Shown here: positions 39,587-47,682 of the stretch, one piece after another
Layout: every line of letters begins with the position of its first letter
Position numbering within the stretch: position 1 is the stretch's first letter
Source: Thaumarchaeota archaeon CSP1-1
Lineage (GTDB): Archaea; Thermoproteota; Nitrososphaeria; Nitrososphaerales; Nitrosopumilaceae
Direction: 5' to 3'
Assembly (NCBI GenBank): GCA_001443365.1
Contig: LDXL01000008.1
Span: 142,659 to 206,658, forward strand
DNA length: 64,000 nt
Notes under the pieces: generated by a model
The model's input: only the letters and a program-made list of their open reading frames with translations
Database searches by the model: none
What the model was told of the DNA's origin: nothing
Position numbers and translations under genes: made by a program

Positions 39587-40546
39587 ATGAATACGAAGCA
39601 AAAAGTCATGATAATTCCCAAGAATAGATGTAACAGATGTGGCAGTGGATCAAAGGTAACTGATGCGGAAAGTGGCGAGATTTTTTGCGGTAGTTGTGGT
39701 TTTGTAATGTCAGAAAAAATTGAAGATTTTGGACCTGAACATCGTAATTTTATGGATGGTGAAGATAGATCAAGGGCGGGTGCAGGAACATCTTTGAGTA
39801 GACACGATATGGGACTTTCAACCATAATAGGCCCTGTAAACAAAGATGCCACTGGTAAACCACTCTCTTCTTCAATGAAACACACCATAGGGCGTTTGAG
39901 AATTTGGGACAGTAGAAGTCAGGCCCATAAGTCATCTGACCGTAATTACAGATTAGCATTTAATGAACTCAGCAAATTAAAAGACAAGCTTGGACTTTCA
40001 GAGTCAACAGTTGAAAAAACAGCATACATTTACAGAAAAGCCGTAGAAAATAACCTGATTAGAGGAAGATCAATTACATCATTATTAGGCGCATCATTAT
40101 ATGCTGCATGTCGAGAATCTGAAACCCCTAGAACACTAAAAGATATCGAACTTGTAAGTAATGTTAAAAGAAAAGAGCTTTCCAAGTGTTATAGAGTTCT
40201 TGTAGAAAGATTAGATCTGAAAATGCCAGTAGTAAGTTCAGTATATTGTATTGCTAGAATAGCAAACAAAATAGGAATCTCAGAAAAATCAAAACGTTTT
40301 GCAGCAAAAATTCTTCATGATTATGAACAAAGTGGCGAAGTTGCTGGTAAAAGTCCAACAGGTTTGGCAGCAACTGCATTGTATCTTGCTTGCGTAAAGA
40401 TGGACGAACACTATTCTCAGAGAGATATTTCCAAGGCAGCTAACATAACCGAAGTTACAATTCGAAACAGAGCAGCAGCTATGCGAAGAACATTGAATCT
40501 CAATGACAAATCATATGAAAGAAAATCTTCAGAGGGAGAATTTTAA
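39587..40546 (+). CDS. tfb: Transcription initiation factor IIB (TFB), copy 2
   Basis: A 319-residue factor with zinc ribbon C15, C18, C34, C37 (RCNRCGS...IFCGSCGF), the conserved SRAGAGTSLSRHDMGLSTIIGPVNKDATGKPLSSSMK segment, and two cyclin repeats. It differs from copy 1 in the recognition helices (ELSKCYRVLVERLDL against DVARCYRLIFRELEL). The short C-terminal tail NDKSYERKSSEGEF is unique. The promoter carries strong inverted repeats, which suggests tight or autogenous control. Confidence 0.95.
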   Translation: MNTKQKVMIIPKNRCNRCGSGSKVTDAESGEIFCGSCGFVMSEKIEDFGPEHRNFMDGEDRSRAGAGTSLSRHDMGLSTIIGPVNKDATGKPLSSSMKHTIGRLRIWDSRSQAHKSSDRNYRLAFNELSKLKDKLGLSESTVEKTAYIYRKAVENNLIRGRSITSLLGASLYAACRESETPRTLKDIELVSNVKRKELSKCYRVLVERLDLKMPVVSSVYCIARIANKIGISEKSKRFAAKILHDYEQSGEVAGKSPTGLAATALYLACVKMDEHYSQRDISKAANITEVTIRNRAAAMRRTLNLNDKSYERKSSEGEF

Positions 40547-40547
40547 A

Positions 40548-41075
40548 ATGAAGATAAGAAATCCAGTTTCAATCTTAAAAAATAGGTATCAAGAATTAAT
40601 AAAATTTGCAAATCCAAAATTTTCTCTAAAAAAGAGCAAATCTACTCTAAGAATAGACCAAGAGCCTGATGCAGATTATGAGCTAGTCAAAATACACGGC
40701 GTGGGATTGGCAGATCCTTTTGCAGTACAAGGAGTTGTAGTTCTAAAAACTGATGATGGAAAAGAATTTCCAATATCGGCCTTTTCAGGAGAAGTGGCAC
40801 AATACATTTCAAATTTTATTGATGAGAAGCGGGATTCTCTTCCAACAATTTACAATATGCTAGAGCAGATTTGCGAAGAAAATGAATTATTGTTAGTAAA
40901 AGTAAAGTTGTATCAAAGTGGAAATGCATTACGATCAAATCTATATTTGGCAGGAAAAAAAGATATTATTTTGAGAAACTATCGTGCATCTGATGCTATT
41001 GCTCTTGCAACATTTTACAGTGCACCAATTTTAGTAAGAAAAGATCTACTAGTGGAAAAACCCACAGTAAATTAA
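40548..41075 (+). CDS. Bifunctional nuclease-family protein (DUF151)
   Basis: A 175-residue protein whose core runs DYELVKIHGVGLADPFAVQGVVVLKTDDGKEFPISAFSGEVAQYI ... SLPTIYNMLEQICEENELLLVKVKLYQSGNALRSNLYL ... LRNYRASDAIALATFYSAPILV, the DUF151/bifunctional nuclease pattern. ATG at 40548, 2 bp after the TFB stop, is preferred to the overlapping start at 40503. Plant relatives have DNase and RNase activity; archaeal function is unknown. It is probably co-transcribed with TFB. Confidence 0.88.
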   Translation: MKIRNPVSILKNRYQELIKFANPKFSLKKSKSTLRIDQEPDADYELVKIHGVGLADPFAVQGVVVLKTDDGKEFPISAFSGEVAQYISNFIDEKRDSLPTIYNMLEQICEENELLLVKVKLYQSGNALRSNLYLAGKKDIILRNYRASDAIALATFYSAPILVRKDLLVEKPTVN

Positions 41076-41125
41076 ATCAATCAAAAGAAAATTAGAGACA
41101 ATTAGTTAACATTTGCATATCTTAA

Positions 41126-41632
41126 TCAATCGTAAAAGTCATTTTTTTTAATTATCTGACTAACAACCTTTGCAGTTATGTGTGGAAGTTGAAGTGTGTT
41201 TGCAGTAATATGCATGCCTTTTACAGGTTCATAGATTTTTTTCATTTTCCTGTATACTGACACATCTGCATCAGACCAATCTGCTCTTCTTGATTTGAGC
41301 CTTGATATTATAACGTCTTCTGGACAAACGCATTCAACGATAAAAACCTGATTAGGTGATAGACCCAATTTTTTTATTACACCTTGTCTTGAGATTTCTT
41401 TGTTAAAGGTTGCATCCAGTATGCAGTTTTTTCTTGCTTTATGTAGATATTTTGCAATTAACGTCATCACATCGTAGATTAATTCTCTTTCATGTCTTTT
41501 GTAAGTAGGTTTTGCTATAAGCTGCTTTCGAATTTTATCAGTTGATAAAATTACTGCGTCAATTAATGGCGCAAGTTCTTTTGCAAGTGTAGTTTTTCCG
41601 GTGCCTGGGAGTCCACAAAATATTATAATCAA
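41126..41632 (-). CDS. P-loop kinase-like ATPase (zeta toxin/PNK type)
   Basis: Walker A is GLPGTGKTT at residues 7-15, with a lid-like RLKSRRADWSDADVSVY segment and ILDATF as an acceptor-site strand. The 168-residue length and the HERELIYDVMTLIAKYL helix fit AAA_33-type small-molecule or polynucleotide kinases. It lies 12 bp downstream of a UspA gene on the same strand, so it is probably controlled by the same stress promoter. Confidence 0.82.
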   Translation of the reverse strand: MIIIFCGLPGTGKTTLAKELAPLIDAVILSTDKIRKQLIAKPTYKRHERELIYDVMTLIAKYLHKARKNCILDATFNKEISRQGVIKKLGLSPNQVFIVECVCPEDVIISRLKSRRADWSDADVSVYRKMKKIYEPVKGMHITANTLQLPHITAKVVSQIIKKNDFYD

Positions 41633-41644
41633 TTCTTATCGGAA

Positions 41645-42112
41645 TTATTTTACAACTACTACTGGGACATTAGCACGATGTATAACATAGTTTGACGTAC
41701 TTCCAAAGAATAATTCTTTAGCTGCGCCTCTTCCCCTTGAACCTATTACAATAAGATCAATTTTGTTTTTCTTATCGTGAGCTACGCGGATAATATCCTG
41801 ACCAGGTTGTCCTTGCATTATTTTTGTTTTAAACAAAATACCTTGTCTAGCTGCCTTTAGTTTTGCAGATTCCAAAAAGCGTTTGGCGTTTTTCTTAAGC
41901 TGATTAATAATATCAAATGATTCTAAAGCAGAATATGCAGGCATAAAATCTGCAGGTTGAATGGCAGCAAATATTGACACAGGCATCACATTAATTCCGA
42001 TGACGATTGCATGGCACTGACGCGCAATATAGATTGCAGTATCTAAACCTCGAATCGAATTTTCAGAACCATCCAGTGGTACAAGAATATTCCTAACCTT
42101 CTTTTTTATCAT
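41645..42112 (-). CDS. Universal stress protein, UspA family
   Basis: A 155-residue member of the subfamily with VRNILVPLDGSENSIRGLDTAIYIARQ and the full signature GSRGRGAAKELFFGS. The middle loop (FAAIQPADFMPAYSALESFDIINQ) is longer than in its neighbours. It is divergent from the UspA at 42227, with a three-half-site regulatory array between. Confidence 0.94.
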   Translation of the reverse strand: MIKKKVRNILVPLDGSENSIRGLDTAIYIARQCHAIVIGINVMPVSIFAAIQPADFMPAYSALESFDIINQLKKNAKRFLESAKLKAARQGILFKTKIMQGQPGQDIIRVAHDKKNKIDLIVIGSRGRGAAKELFFGSTSNYVIHRANVPVVVVK

Positions 42113-42151
42113 GAATCAAAATCATTGTTCAAGTATATTTGTAGAAAAGGT

Positions 42152-42171
42152 TATTTCCAATAGTGATTTTC
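42152..42171 (-). promoter_or_regulatory. Stress palindrome upstream of UspA 42112 (left of a three-half-site array)
   Basis: Reads TATTTCCA-ATAG-TGATTTTC, centre 49.5 bp from the ATG at 42112. Confidence 0.6.
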
Positions 42172-42184
42172 AGTTGCGAGAATT
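42165..42184 (+). promoter_or_regulatory. Stress palindrome upstream of UspA 42227 (right of the array)
   Basis: Reads GATTTTCA-GTTG-CGAGAATT, centre 52.5 bp from the first ATG; a TATA-like GTTAAATTG lies about 27 bp before it. Confidence 0.6.
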
Positions 42185-42226
42185 GCCAGCGAGTTAAATT
42201 GCCTGAATGAACAAATCTTAGTAATT

Positions 42227-42646
42227 ATGATGTGGAAAAATATTCTTGTTCCTTTAGATGGTTCTAAAAACTCATTCAGAGGACTAGATATGGCAATTTA
42301 TCTTGCTAGGCAATGTGGTGCAACGTTAACAGGAATGTTTGTTCTACCACGAACACCAGAGAAAGCATTTCGTCGATTACAAAATCCAGAAAAAGAGGCA
42401 TTAAAAATTGCTGATAAAATTATGGAGAGAGCAAAACTGCGCTCAGCCCAAAATGGAATTGTGTTTAACAAAAAAATTGATTTTGGAGATCCTGCTTATA
42501 TGATAGTTAAATTTGCAAAATCCCTAAATTACGACATTATAGTAATCGGTGCAAGAGGACAAAGCGGCATAAAAGATATTTTTCTTGGCAGTGTATCAAA
42601 TTATGTTCTCCATAAATCATCGGCTCCAGTAGTAATTGTAAAATAA
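42227..42646 (+). CDS. Universal stress protein, UspA family
   Basis: WKNILVPLDGSKNSFRGLDMAIYLARQ and the signature GARGQSGIKDIFLGS identify the same subfamily as at 41645 and 47248. The 139-residue length is standard. An ATGATG pair gives two possible starts. It leads an operon with a helical protein, a LigD-type phosphoesterase and an MgtC-family protein, suggesting a stress transcript with a DNA-end repair element. Confidence 0.94.
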   Translation: MMWKNILVPLDGSKNSFRGLDMAIYLARQCGATLTGMFVLPRTPEKAFRRLQNPEKEALKIADKIMERAKLRSAQNGIVFNKKIDFGDPAYMIVKFAKSLNYDIIVIGARGQSGIKDIFLGSVSNYVLHKSSAPVVIVK

Positions 42647-42648
42647 TT

Positions 42649-42948
42649 ATGACTATAGAAAAAAAAGCAAAAGATCACTTAGATAGACTTCTTGAGATGT
42701 CACAAGAAAACTTTACTGAAATGTCTGAACGTTGGGAGGATTTAGATAAAGATTCGTTATTTAGTATAAGAAAGTCTAAGGAGTTTCAAATAGGTTATGT
42801 ATTTGGAAAGATTGAGCACAAATTTATCTCCTGGTTTTATTCTGAGTATGGGCGTGCACAAACTGATGAAGAATATGAAGAATTTTGGAATATAGTTAAT
42901 AAAATAATTTCCAAAAGTAACAATACAAAATCAGGCATGAGCCACTAG
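42649..42948 (+). CDS. Hypothetical helical protein, copy 2
   Basis: A 99-residue charged helical protein lying 2 bp after the UspA stop. EFQIGYVFGKIEHKFISWFYSEYGR matches the protein at 35278 in key positions. No catalytic pattern is visible. Confidence 0.72.
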   Translation: MTIEKKAKDHLDRLLEMSQENFTEMSERWEDLDKDSLFSIRKSKEFQIGYVFGKIEHKFISWFYSEYGRAQTDEEYEEFWNIVNKIISKSNNTKSGMSH

Positions 42949-42951
42949 TCC

Positions 42952-43401
42952 ATGTCTCAAGAAATTAATGCCAGTTTTTGTGAAGAGATTGTAAAAAAAA
43001 TTGATAAAAAAGATCTGAAAAGACCCGTTTATGTTATTCAAGAACATCATGCAAAAAGGCTACATTGGGATCTTAGATTTGAATTTGAAAATGTTCTAAA
43101 AAGCTGGGCTTTGCCAAAATCTCCTCCACAAAAGGAAGGTGAAAAACGACTTGCAGTTGTAGTCGATGATCATCCCTTGGAATATGCGTTGTTTGAAGGA
43201 GAAATACCGGAAGGCAACTATGGTGCAGGACATGTCAAAACTTGGGATATCGGTACTTTTGACATCAAAGAAAAAAGCTCAAAGAAGATGATTCTTAAAA
43301 TCAACGGCAAAAAGTTGAAGGGTAATTATTGCCTTTTACATTTTAGGCCAGCTGAGAAGAATTGGTTATTCTTTAAAGTAAAAAATATGAAGAAGGACTA
43401 G
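42952..43401 (+). CDS. Stand-alone LigD 3'-phosphoesterase domain protein
   Basis: The PE domain of bacterial LigD heals 3' ends by removing ribonucleosides and 3'-phosphates. Here it stands alone, 149 residues. The residues H32, H38, D40, R42 (EHHAKRLHWDLRFE), H74 and Y78 (DDHPLEYA) keep the spacing of the Pseudomonas LigD catalytic set, and EGEIPEGNYGAGHVKTWDIGTF and NWLFFKVKN complete the fold. It is 3 bp after the helical gene in a UspA-led operon, which hints at stress-induced end healing without NHEJ ligase nearby. Confidence 0.92.
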   Translation: MSQEINASFCEEIVKKIDKKDLKRPVYVIQEHHAKRLHWDLRFEFENVLKSWALPKSPPQKEGEKRLAVVVDDHPLEYALFEGEIPEGNYGAGHVKTWDIGTFDIKEKSSKKMILKINGKKLKGNYCLLHFRPAEKNWLFFKVKNMKKD

Positions 43402-43422
43402 TGATGAAATTGGAGTCAGCAT

Positions 43423-43866
43423 ATGGTTTTTGAGGAAATTGTTGCAAGTTTTGATCTTCAAACATTATTTCAATTGTTGTTAGCTATAGCACTTGGTGCA
43501 CTAATCGGCTTTGAAAGAGAATTAAAACGAAGACCAGCTGGACTTCGAACACATATGTTAGTTAGTCTCGGAGCAACAATATTCACCGTCGTTTCACTTT
43601 CATTTGATATTCAACCAGCTATAGTTGCTGCAGGGGTTGTTACAGGAATTGGTTTTCTTGGTGCAGGAAGTATAATCGCTCAACGTGGTCACGTAAGAGG
43701 AATAACTAGTGCGGCAACCTTATGGGCTGTAGCAGGAATCGGTCTTGCTGTTGGAATTGGCGAACATCTACTAGCTATAGTCGGTGCAATAATGATATTT
43801 GCTATACTCCAGTTAGGGAGATTAGAAAAATTCACAGGTGAGAAAGGATATGATAGTGTACTTTAG
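43423..43866 (+). CDS. MgtC/SapB family membrane protein
   Basis: A 147-residue protein with four to five membrane helices. LLLAIALGALIGFERELKRRPAGLRTHMLVSLGATIFTVVSLSF and VVTGIGFLGAGSIIAQRGHVRGITSAATLWAVAGIGLAVG are the diagnostic MgtC segments. Family members are tied to survival under low magnesium; direct transport is doubtful. It lies 21 bp after the phosphoesterase gene. Confidence 0.93.
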   Translation: MVFEEIVASFDLQTLFQLLLAIALGALIGFERELKRRPAGLRTHMLVSLGATIFTVVSLSFDIQPAIVAAGVVTGIGFLGAGSIIAQRGHVRGITSAATLWAVAGIGLAVGIGEHLLAIVGAIMIFAILQLGRLEKFTGEKGYDSVL

Positions 43867-44283
43867 TTACGCTTCGGCGCTATGAAGAAAATCAAAAAGT
43901 TCACTCTCATTAGTTGCAACAAAATCTGAAAAATTCACAGGCCAAGGAGTTGGTAATTCATTAGGGGAAAACAATATCACCTTTTTTCCCGATTTTTTAG
44001 CCACATACATCTCAATTCCTGTACCAAAACTTGGAATATCATCAGAAATTGCAATTACAGCATCGGCTTTTTCTAAATAACTTAGATCGTGCTCTACAAT
44101 TTTTTTTGCTAATTCCTTTTGTTCTCTAAAATCTTTGACATTAGAATAATCCATTTGTTTTTCATCAATATGATTTAGAACTTCAAATCCTGCTTTGGAG
44201 AGTTTAGAATAAAGTTCACGGATTTTGTTTATGCCCCCATACCCAATGGAAGCGCAGACCATTATTTTCATTATCTTATCCAA
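43867..44283 (-). CDS. Nucleoside 2-deoxyribosyltransferase-like protein
   Basis: A Rossmann-type protein of 138 residues: IMVCASIGYGGINKIRELYSKLSKAGFEVL, then DLSYLEKADAVIAISDDIPSFGTGIEMYVAKKSGKKVILFSP, where the D and GTGIE residues match the substrate-binding region of the family. It might cleave or move a nucleoside base; substrate unknown. ATG codons at residues 5 and 8 are alternatives. The stop is 1 bp from the convergent MgtC gene. Confidence 0.8.
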   Translation of the reverse strand: MDKIMKIMVCASIGYGGINKIRELYSKLSKAGFEVLNHIDEKQMDYSNVKDFREQKELAKKIVEHDLSYLEKADAVIAISDDIPSFGTGIEMYVAKKSGKKVILFSPNELPTPWPVNFSDFVATNESELFDFLHSAEA

Positions 44284-44311
44284 TGTTTTAACAAAGAAAG
44301 TAGTATATGAT

Positions 44312-44331
44312 AATTTTCAACCATGAGAATC
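44312..44331 (+). promoter_or_regulatory. Stress palindrome upstream of UspA 44372
   Basis: Reads AATTTTCA-ACCA-TGAGAATC, centre 50.5 bp from the ATG; a GTTAAATC element follows at the TATA distance. Confidence 0.6.
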
Positions 44332-44371
44332 TGCCAAAGAGGTTAAATCATAAACAATTATCATTTCATTT

Positions 44372-44800
44372 ATGATTAGAAATAGAATTAAAAAGATTCT
44401 TGTTCCTTTAGATGGTTCTAAAAATTCGATTCGAGGTTTAGATAATGCTATATCTATTGCTAGGGCATGTCAGGCAACTATTACAGGAATATACATCATA
44501 CCAATGTATCCTAGAAATCTGGCAGATGCAATTATTCCGTATTTTATTCAACCAGAAAGAGAGGCCAAGAAATTCATGAGAAGCGCCAAAATAAGGGCAG
44601 CACAAAAAGGAATTCTTTTCAGATCAAAAATCACTCGTGGAAGTCCCACATGTGAAATTCAAGAATTGGCAAATGCTAAAAGATTTGATCTTGTAGTTAT
44701 TGGTGCTCGTGGCAGAGGTTCTCTAAAAGAAGCATTTCTTGGAAGCGTCTCAAATGCAATTGTTCATAAGTGCAAAATTCCAGTAATGATAGTAAAATAG
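44372..44800 (+). CDS. Universal stress protein, UspA family
   Basis: A 142-residue protein: IKKILVPLDGSKNSIRGLDNAISIARA and the signature GARGRGSLKEAFLGS. It is the first gene of a two-UspA operon; the next gene starts 8 bp after its stop with its own AGGAG site. Confidence 0.94.
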   Translation: MIRNRIKKILVPLDGSKNSIRGLDNAISIARACQATITGIYIIPMYPRNLADAIIPYFIQPEREAKKFMRSAKIRAAQKGILFRSKITRGSPTCEIQELANAKRFDLVVIGARGRGSLKEAFLGSVSNAIVHKCKIPVMIVK

Positions 44801-44808
44801 GAGAAAAA

Positions 44809-45276
44809 ATGGCCTCAGAGATCTTATCGCGAATACTTGTCCCATATGATGGCTCTAAATATTCAAATCATGCCGTAAACAGAGCAATAGAGATTTCAAG
44901 AAAAGAACTATCTCAAATCTATTTCATTAGTGTGGTAAATGTAGATTACATTCAACCACCAGGCTCCCTTTTAGGGATGGTGAGTTCATCCTCAGTAAAT
45001 GCAATAAAGCGGTTAACAGATTCTGCAAAAAAAGAGACAAGCCAAATGTTAGCTTCACAAGTTTCAAAATGCAGGATCAAAGGAATAAAGGCAGATTCCA
45101 AAGTGGTGTCAGGAAACATTACAGATGAGATTTTAAAGTTTGCAAAACAAAAGAAAATTACATTAATTGTTATTGGAAGCCAAGGACTTCACGGAATAAA
45201 GAAGATCAAGGCCTTAGGAAGTACCAGCAGAAAAGTTTCAGAGTTTGCCAGCTGTCCAGTCTTGATAGTTAGATAA
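44809..45276 (+). CDS. Universal stress protein, UspA family, variant signature
   Basis: A 155-residue protein of another subfamily (SRILVPYDGSKYSNHAVNRAIEISRK). The signature is GSQGLHGIKKIKALGS, with ten rather than nine residues between G and GS. ATG at 44809 follows an AGGAGAAAAA ribosome-binding site; the earlier frame start at 44770 would overlap the previous gene. A paired UspA operon suggests heterodimers. Confidence 0.92.
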   Translation: MASEILSRILVPYDGSKYSNHAVNRAIEISRKELSQIYFISVVNVDYIQPPGSLLGMVSSSSVNAIKRLTDSAKKETSQMLASQVSKCRIKGIKADSKVVSGNITDEILKFAKQKKITLIVIGSQGLHGIKKIKALGSTSRKVSEFASCPVLIVR

Positions 45277-45319
45277 ATGAGATAAATAGAGGAGTTTTCA
45301 AAAATACAATCGAAATAAT

Positions 45320-45625
45320 GTGGTTAAATGGGCTGAATATCTGATTTCTGAGGTTCGATACAGTCCGGATCATAAACGTATCCTACAAGTGAAACAGCAC
45401 AAGGACCTTGATGGAGAGGTTAGCGAAGGGGAAATCGTTGAACGAGATGTTGTTTCATCTAACATAAAAAAAGGCACAACATACATGACCATCCATAATG
45501 GATCATCAGCAACTTGGAAAAGAGGAGACATGGTAAGAGCGTTCGCAGTTGATGGAGATTATTATATTCGCGTAGATAAGAATAAGGTAAATCTGGATAA
45601 CTTGGGAATGCTAAACGAATTCTAA
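45320..45625 (+). CDS. DUF3892-like protein
   Basis: A 101-residue beta-rich protein with GTG start. KKGTTYMTIHNGS, MVRAFAVDGDYYIRVDKNKVNLDNLGMLNEF at the end resembles DUF3892 (T-x-x-x, Y-I-R-x-D, D-N-L-x-x-L-x-x-F). Function is unknown. It stands between two UspA genes, but has no clear stress palindrome of its own. Confidence 0.7.
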   Translation: MVKWAEYLISEVRYSPDHKRILQVKQHKDLDGEVSEGEIVERDVVSSNIKKGTTYMTIHNGSSATWKRGDMVRAFAVDGDYYIRVDKNKVNLDNLGMLNEF

Positions 45626-45663
45626 ATTTTTTAATTCAATTCTGTTGTATTTAACTAGGGACA

Positions 45664-45683
45664 AGTTTTCAAAAGTGAAAATT
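45664..45683 (+). promoter_or_regulatory. Stress palindrome upstream of UspA 45724
   Basis: Reads AGTTTTCA-AAAG-TGAAAATT, centre 50.5 bp from the ATG at 45724; TTTATATC lies about 27 bp before that ATG. Confidence 0.6.
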
Positions 45684-45723
45684 ATCATTGTCCTTTATAT
45701 CATGTCATACAACAATAGAATTA

Positions 45724-46149
45724 ATGGCCGGAAAAATTAACAACATCTTAGTACCAATCGATGGTTCACAAAATGCCATTCGAGGGTTAGATAAAGCAAT
45801 AGATATTGCAAAGGGTTCAGGCGCTACTATTACAGCTCTTTTTGTATTTCAGTTACCATGGAAAGCTGGATTAAAATTCACAAAATCAATGGAAAATGAA
45901 GCGCAGGCCAGGGCAACTCGTGCAATTGGCATTGCACGGCAGAAAGTAGAAAGAAATGGGATTACATTCAAGTGGAAAACTGCTGGAGGAAAACCTGGTG
46001 ATGCAATACTTAATGTGGCAAAAGGCATTAGAGCTGACATCATTGTAATTGGTGCACGCGGTCTTGGTGCTGCAAAAGAAAAGTTTTTTGGCAGTACATC
46101 AAATTATGTGATGCATAAAGCAATCAAACCTGTTTTAGTAGTCAAGTAA
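45724..46149 (+). CDS. Universal stress protein, UspA family
   Basis: A 141-residue protein: INNILVPIDGSQNAIRGLDKAIDIAKG and the signature GARGLGAAKEKFFGS. ATG at 45724 is chosen over the in-frame start at 45688, because both the TATA element and the palindrome then take their usual places. Confidence 0.94.
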   Translation: MAGKINNILVPIDGSQNAIRGLDKAIDIAKGSGATITALFVFQLPWKAGLKFTKSMENEAQARATRAIGIARQKVERNGITFKWKTAGGKPGDAILNVAKGIRADIIVIGARGLGAAKEKFFGSTSNYVMHKAIKPVLVVK

Positions 46150-46194
46150 ATTAATCGGCCAATATGAAATAAGAAATAATTTTTTTTCTTTTTA

Positions 46195-46425
46195 TTATGC
46201 TTCTTCACCTGTGAAATGTGCCACACTATCTAAAACTAGAACAATTTTATCTTTAGGTACATGGAATAATTTTTTTGTTTCATTTGAAGATTCTATTAAC
46301 ATTTTAGAATATGGATCATGCGTTGCTTTGTAGGAAACTCCTCTTTCTGAAATTCCTTGCATCCAGTGGGTGCATTGAATAAGTTCCATATGTTGAAACT
46401 TTATTGTGTGACATGAATAGACCAA
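46195..46425 (-). CDS. Hypothetical protein downstream of a CBS gene
   Basis: A 76-residue protein, TTG start preceded by AAGGTGAT; ATG at 46389 is the alternative. WMQGISERGVSYKATHDPYSKMLIESSNETKKLFHVPKDKIVLVLDSVAHF has no recognised domain. It follows the CBS gene after 6 bp and shares its transcript. Confidence 0.6.
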   Translation of the reverse strand: MVYSCHTIKFQHMELIQCTHWMQGISERGVSYKATHDPYSKMLIESSNETKKLFHVPKDKIVLVLDSVAHFTGEEA

Positions 46426-46431
46426 TTGAGA

Positions 46432-46881
46432 TCACCTTGATGATTTTGTGTCTTTTATCCGCAATAGAATCTGATCACAGATATTTCGCATGCTAGAGTC
46501 AGAACCTAAGCTACAAATTTCAACCAAATCTGTAGTTGTAATTATTCCGATTACTTTGTTGCCTTCTTGTACAGGCAACTTATGGATTCCGTTTTGCTTC
46601 ATCATTTCAGCAGCCTCCCAAACAGTTTCATCTGGACCAATTATGGTTAAGGGAGCAGACATTACTTCTGATAGAGGAGTTAAAAGAGCCTTATTTTTTG
46701 ATGCTATTTTTTTTACAAAATCTCTTTCAGTCAATATTCCTGAAGGAGTATTGTCTTTTGTTATAATTATACAACCTACATTGGCGTCATCCATCATACA
46801 AGCTGCATCCTTAACTGTCATAGAAGAATCAATAGAAATGACGTTTGTTTTCATAACATCCTTCACAAATGTGTGTGCCAT
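46432..46881 (-). CDS. Two-CBS-domain protein
   Basis: A minimal Bateman module of 149 residues: KTNVISIDSSMTVKDAACMMDDANVGCIIITKDNTPSGILTERDFVKKI and APLTIIGPDETVWEAAEMMKQNGIHKLPVQEGNKVIGIITTTDLVEI. It binds an adenosine-type ligand by family knowledge. It is paralogous to the protein at 48458 in length and order. Confidence 0.93.
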   Translation of the reverse strand: MAHTFVKDVMKTNVISIDSSMTVKDAACMMDDANVGCIIITKDNTPSGILTERDFVKKIASKNKALLTPLSEVMSAPLTIIGPDETVWEAAEMMKQNGIHKLPVQEGNKVIGIITTTDLVEICSLGSDSSMRNICDQILLRIKDTKSSR

Positions 46882-46920
46882 AGAATTTTTTTTACATTTA
46901 CTAATTTAAAAACAAACCTT

Positions 46921-46940
46921 GATTATCAATAGTCAGAATT
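46921..46940 (-). promoter_or_regulatory. Stress palindrome upstream of CBS 46881
   Basis: Reads GATTATCA-ATAG-TCAGAATT, centre 49.5 bp from the ATG. Confidence 0.55.
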
Positions 46941-46999
46941 ACGTTTTACCTTTGATTTTTATGCATTCTTTTTAATATGGAAGTAAACCATAGAAATAC

Positions 47000-47245
47000 A
47001 TGGAAATAGCTTATCTTCTTATCCAGTGCGATATGGGTGCAGAAATCGAGATTATTAAGAAACTAACAAAAATACCAGAGGTAAAAGAGGTAAGGGGAAC
47101 CTATGGAGTTTATGACATTTTTGCAAAGCTAGAATCAGATTCTAGAGAAAAATTAGATGAGATATTGACTAACAATATCCGCAAGATTCCAAAAATTCGT
47201 TCAACTAACACGCTTTCTCCGATATTATCACAAGGCGGACGATAA
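47000..47245 (+). CDS. Lrp/AsnC ligand-binding (RAM) domain protein without HTH
   Basis: An 81-residue stand-alone RAM domain: AYLLIQCDMGAEIEIIKKLTKI, VRGTYGVYDIFAKLESD and RSTNTLSPIL. It resembles the protein at 10750. A leaderless start is likely. It is divergent from the CBS gene and convergent with a UspA gene whose stop is 2 bp away. Confidence 0.88.
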   Translation: MEIAYLLIQCDMGAEIEIIKKLTKIPEVKEVRGTYGVYDIFAKLESDSREKLDEILTNNIRKIPKIRSTNTLSPILSQGGR

Positions 47246-47247
47246 TC

Positions 47248-47676
47248 TTATTTTACGATTATGACTGGAATCAGAGATTTATGCATCACATAATTTGATG
47301 TACTGCCAAGAAAGATCTCTTTTAACACACTTCTTCCTCTAGCACCAATCACAATAACATCAAAATCATTATTTTTTGCAAAATTAACAATTTCTGGTCC
47401 TTCATCACCATAAACAACTTTACCATTAAACATGATACCATTTTGTGCAGCACGAGTTTTTGCTTTTAACATAAATTTTTTAGCTTGTTCTAAAAGATAT
47501 TTTTCGATTGGAGAGATAGGTATACTTTTAGATGGCAAAACAAGTGTTACAACATATAGTCCAGTAAGGGTAGTATGGCATTGTCTTGCAAGATAAATTG
47601 CTTCATCCAGTCCTCGAAAAGAATTTTTTGATCCATCCAGAGGAACCAGAATTTTTTTTATGTCAAGTGCACACAT
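47248..47676 (-). CDS. Universal stress protein, UspA family
   Basis: A 142-residue protein: IKKILVPLDGSKNSFRGLDEAIYLARQ and GARGRSVLKEIFLGS. It is the last gene of an operon with two P-II-like proteins, 6 bp after the second, and thus under the palindrome at 48389. Confidence 0.93.
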   Translation of the reverse strand: MCALDIKKILVPLDGSKNSFRGLDEAIYLARQCHTTLTGLYVVTLVLPSKSIPISPIEKYLLEQAKKFMLKAKTRAAQNGIMFNGKVVYGDEGPEIVNFAKNNDFDVIVIGARGRSVLKEIFLGSTSNYVMHKSLIPVIIVK

Positions 47677-47682
47677 GGTTTC

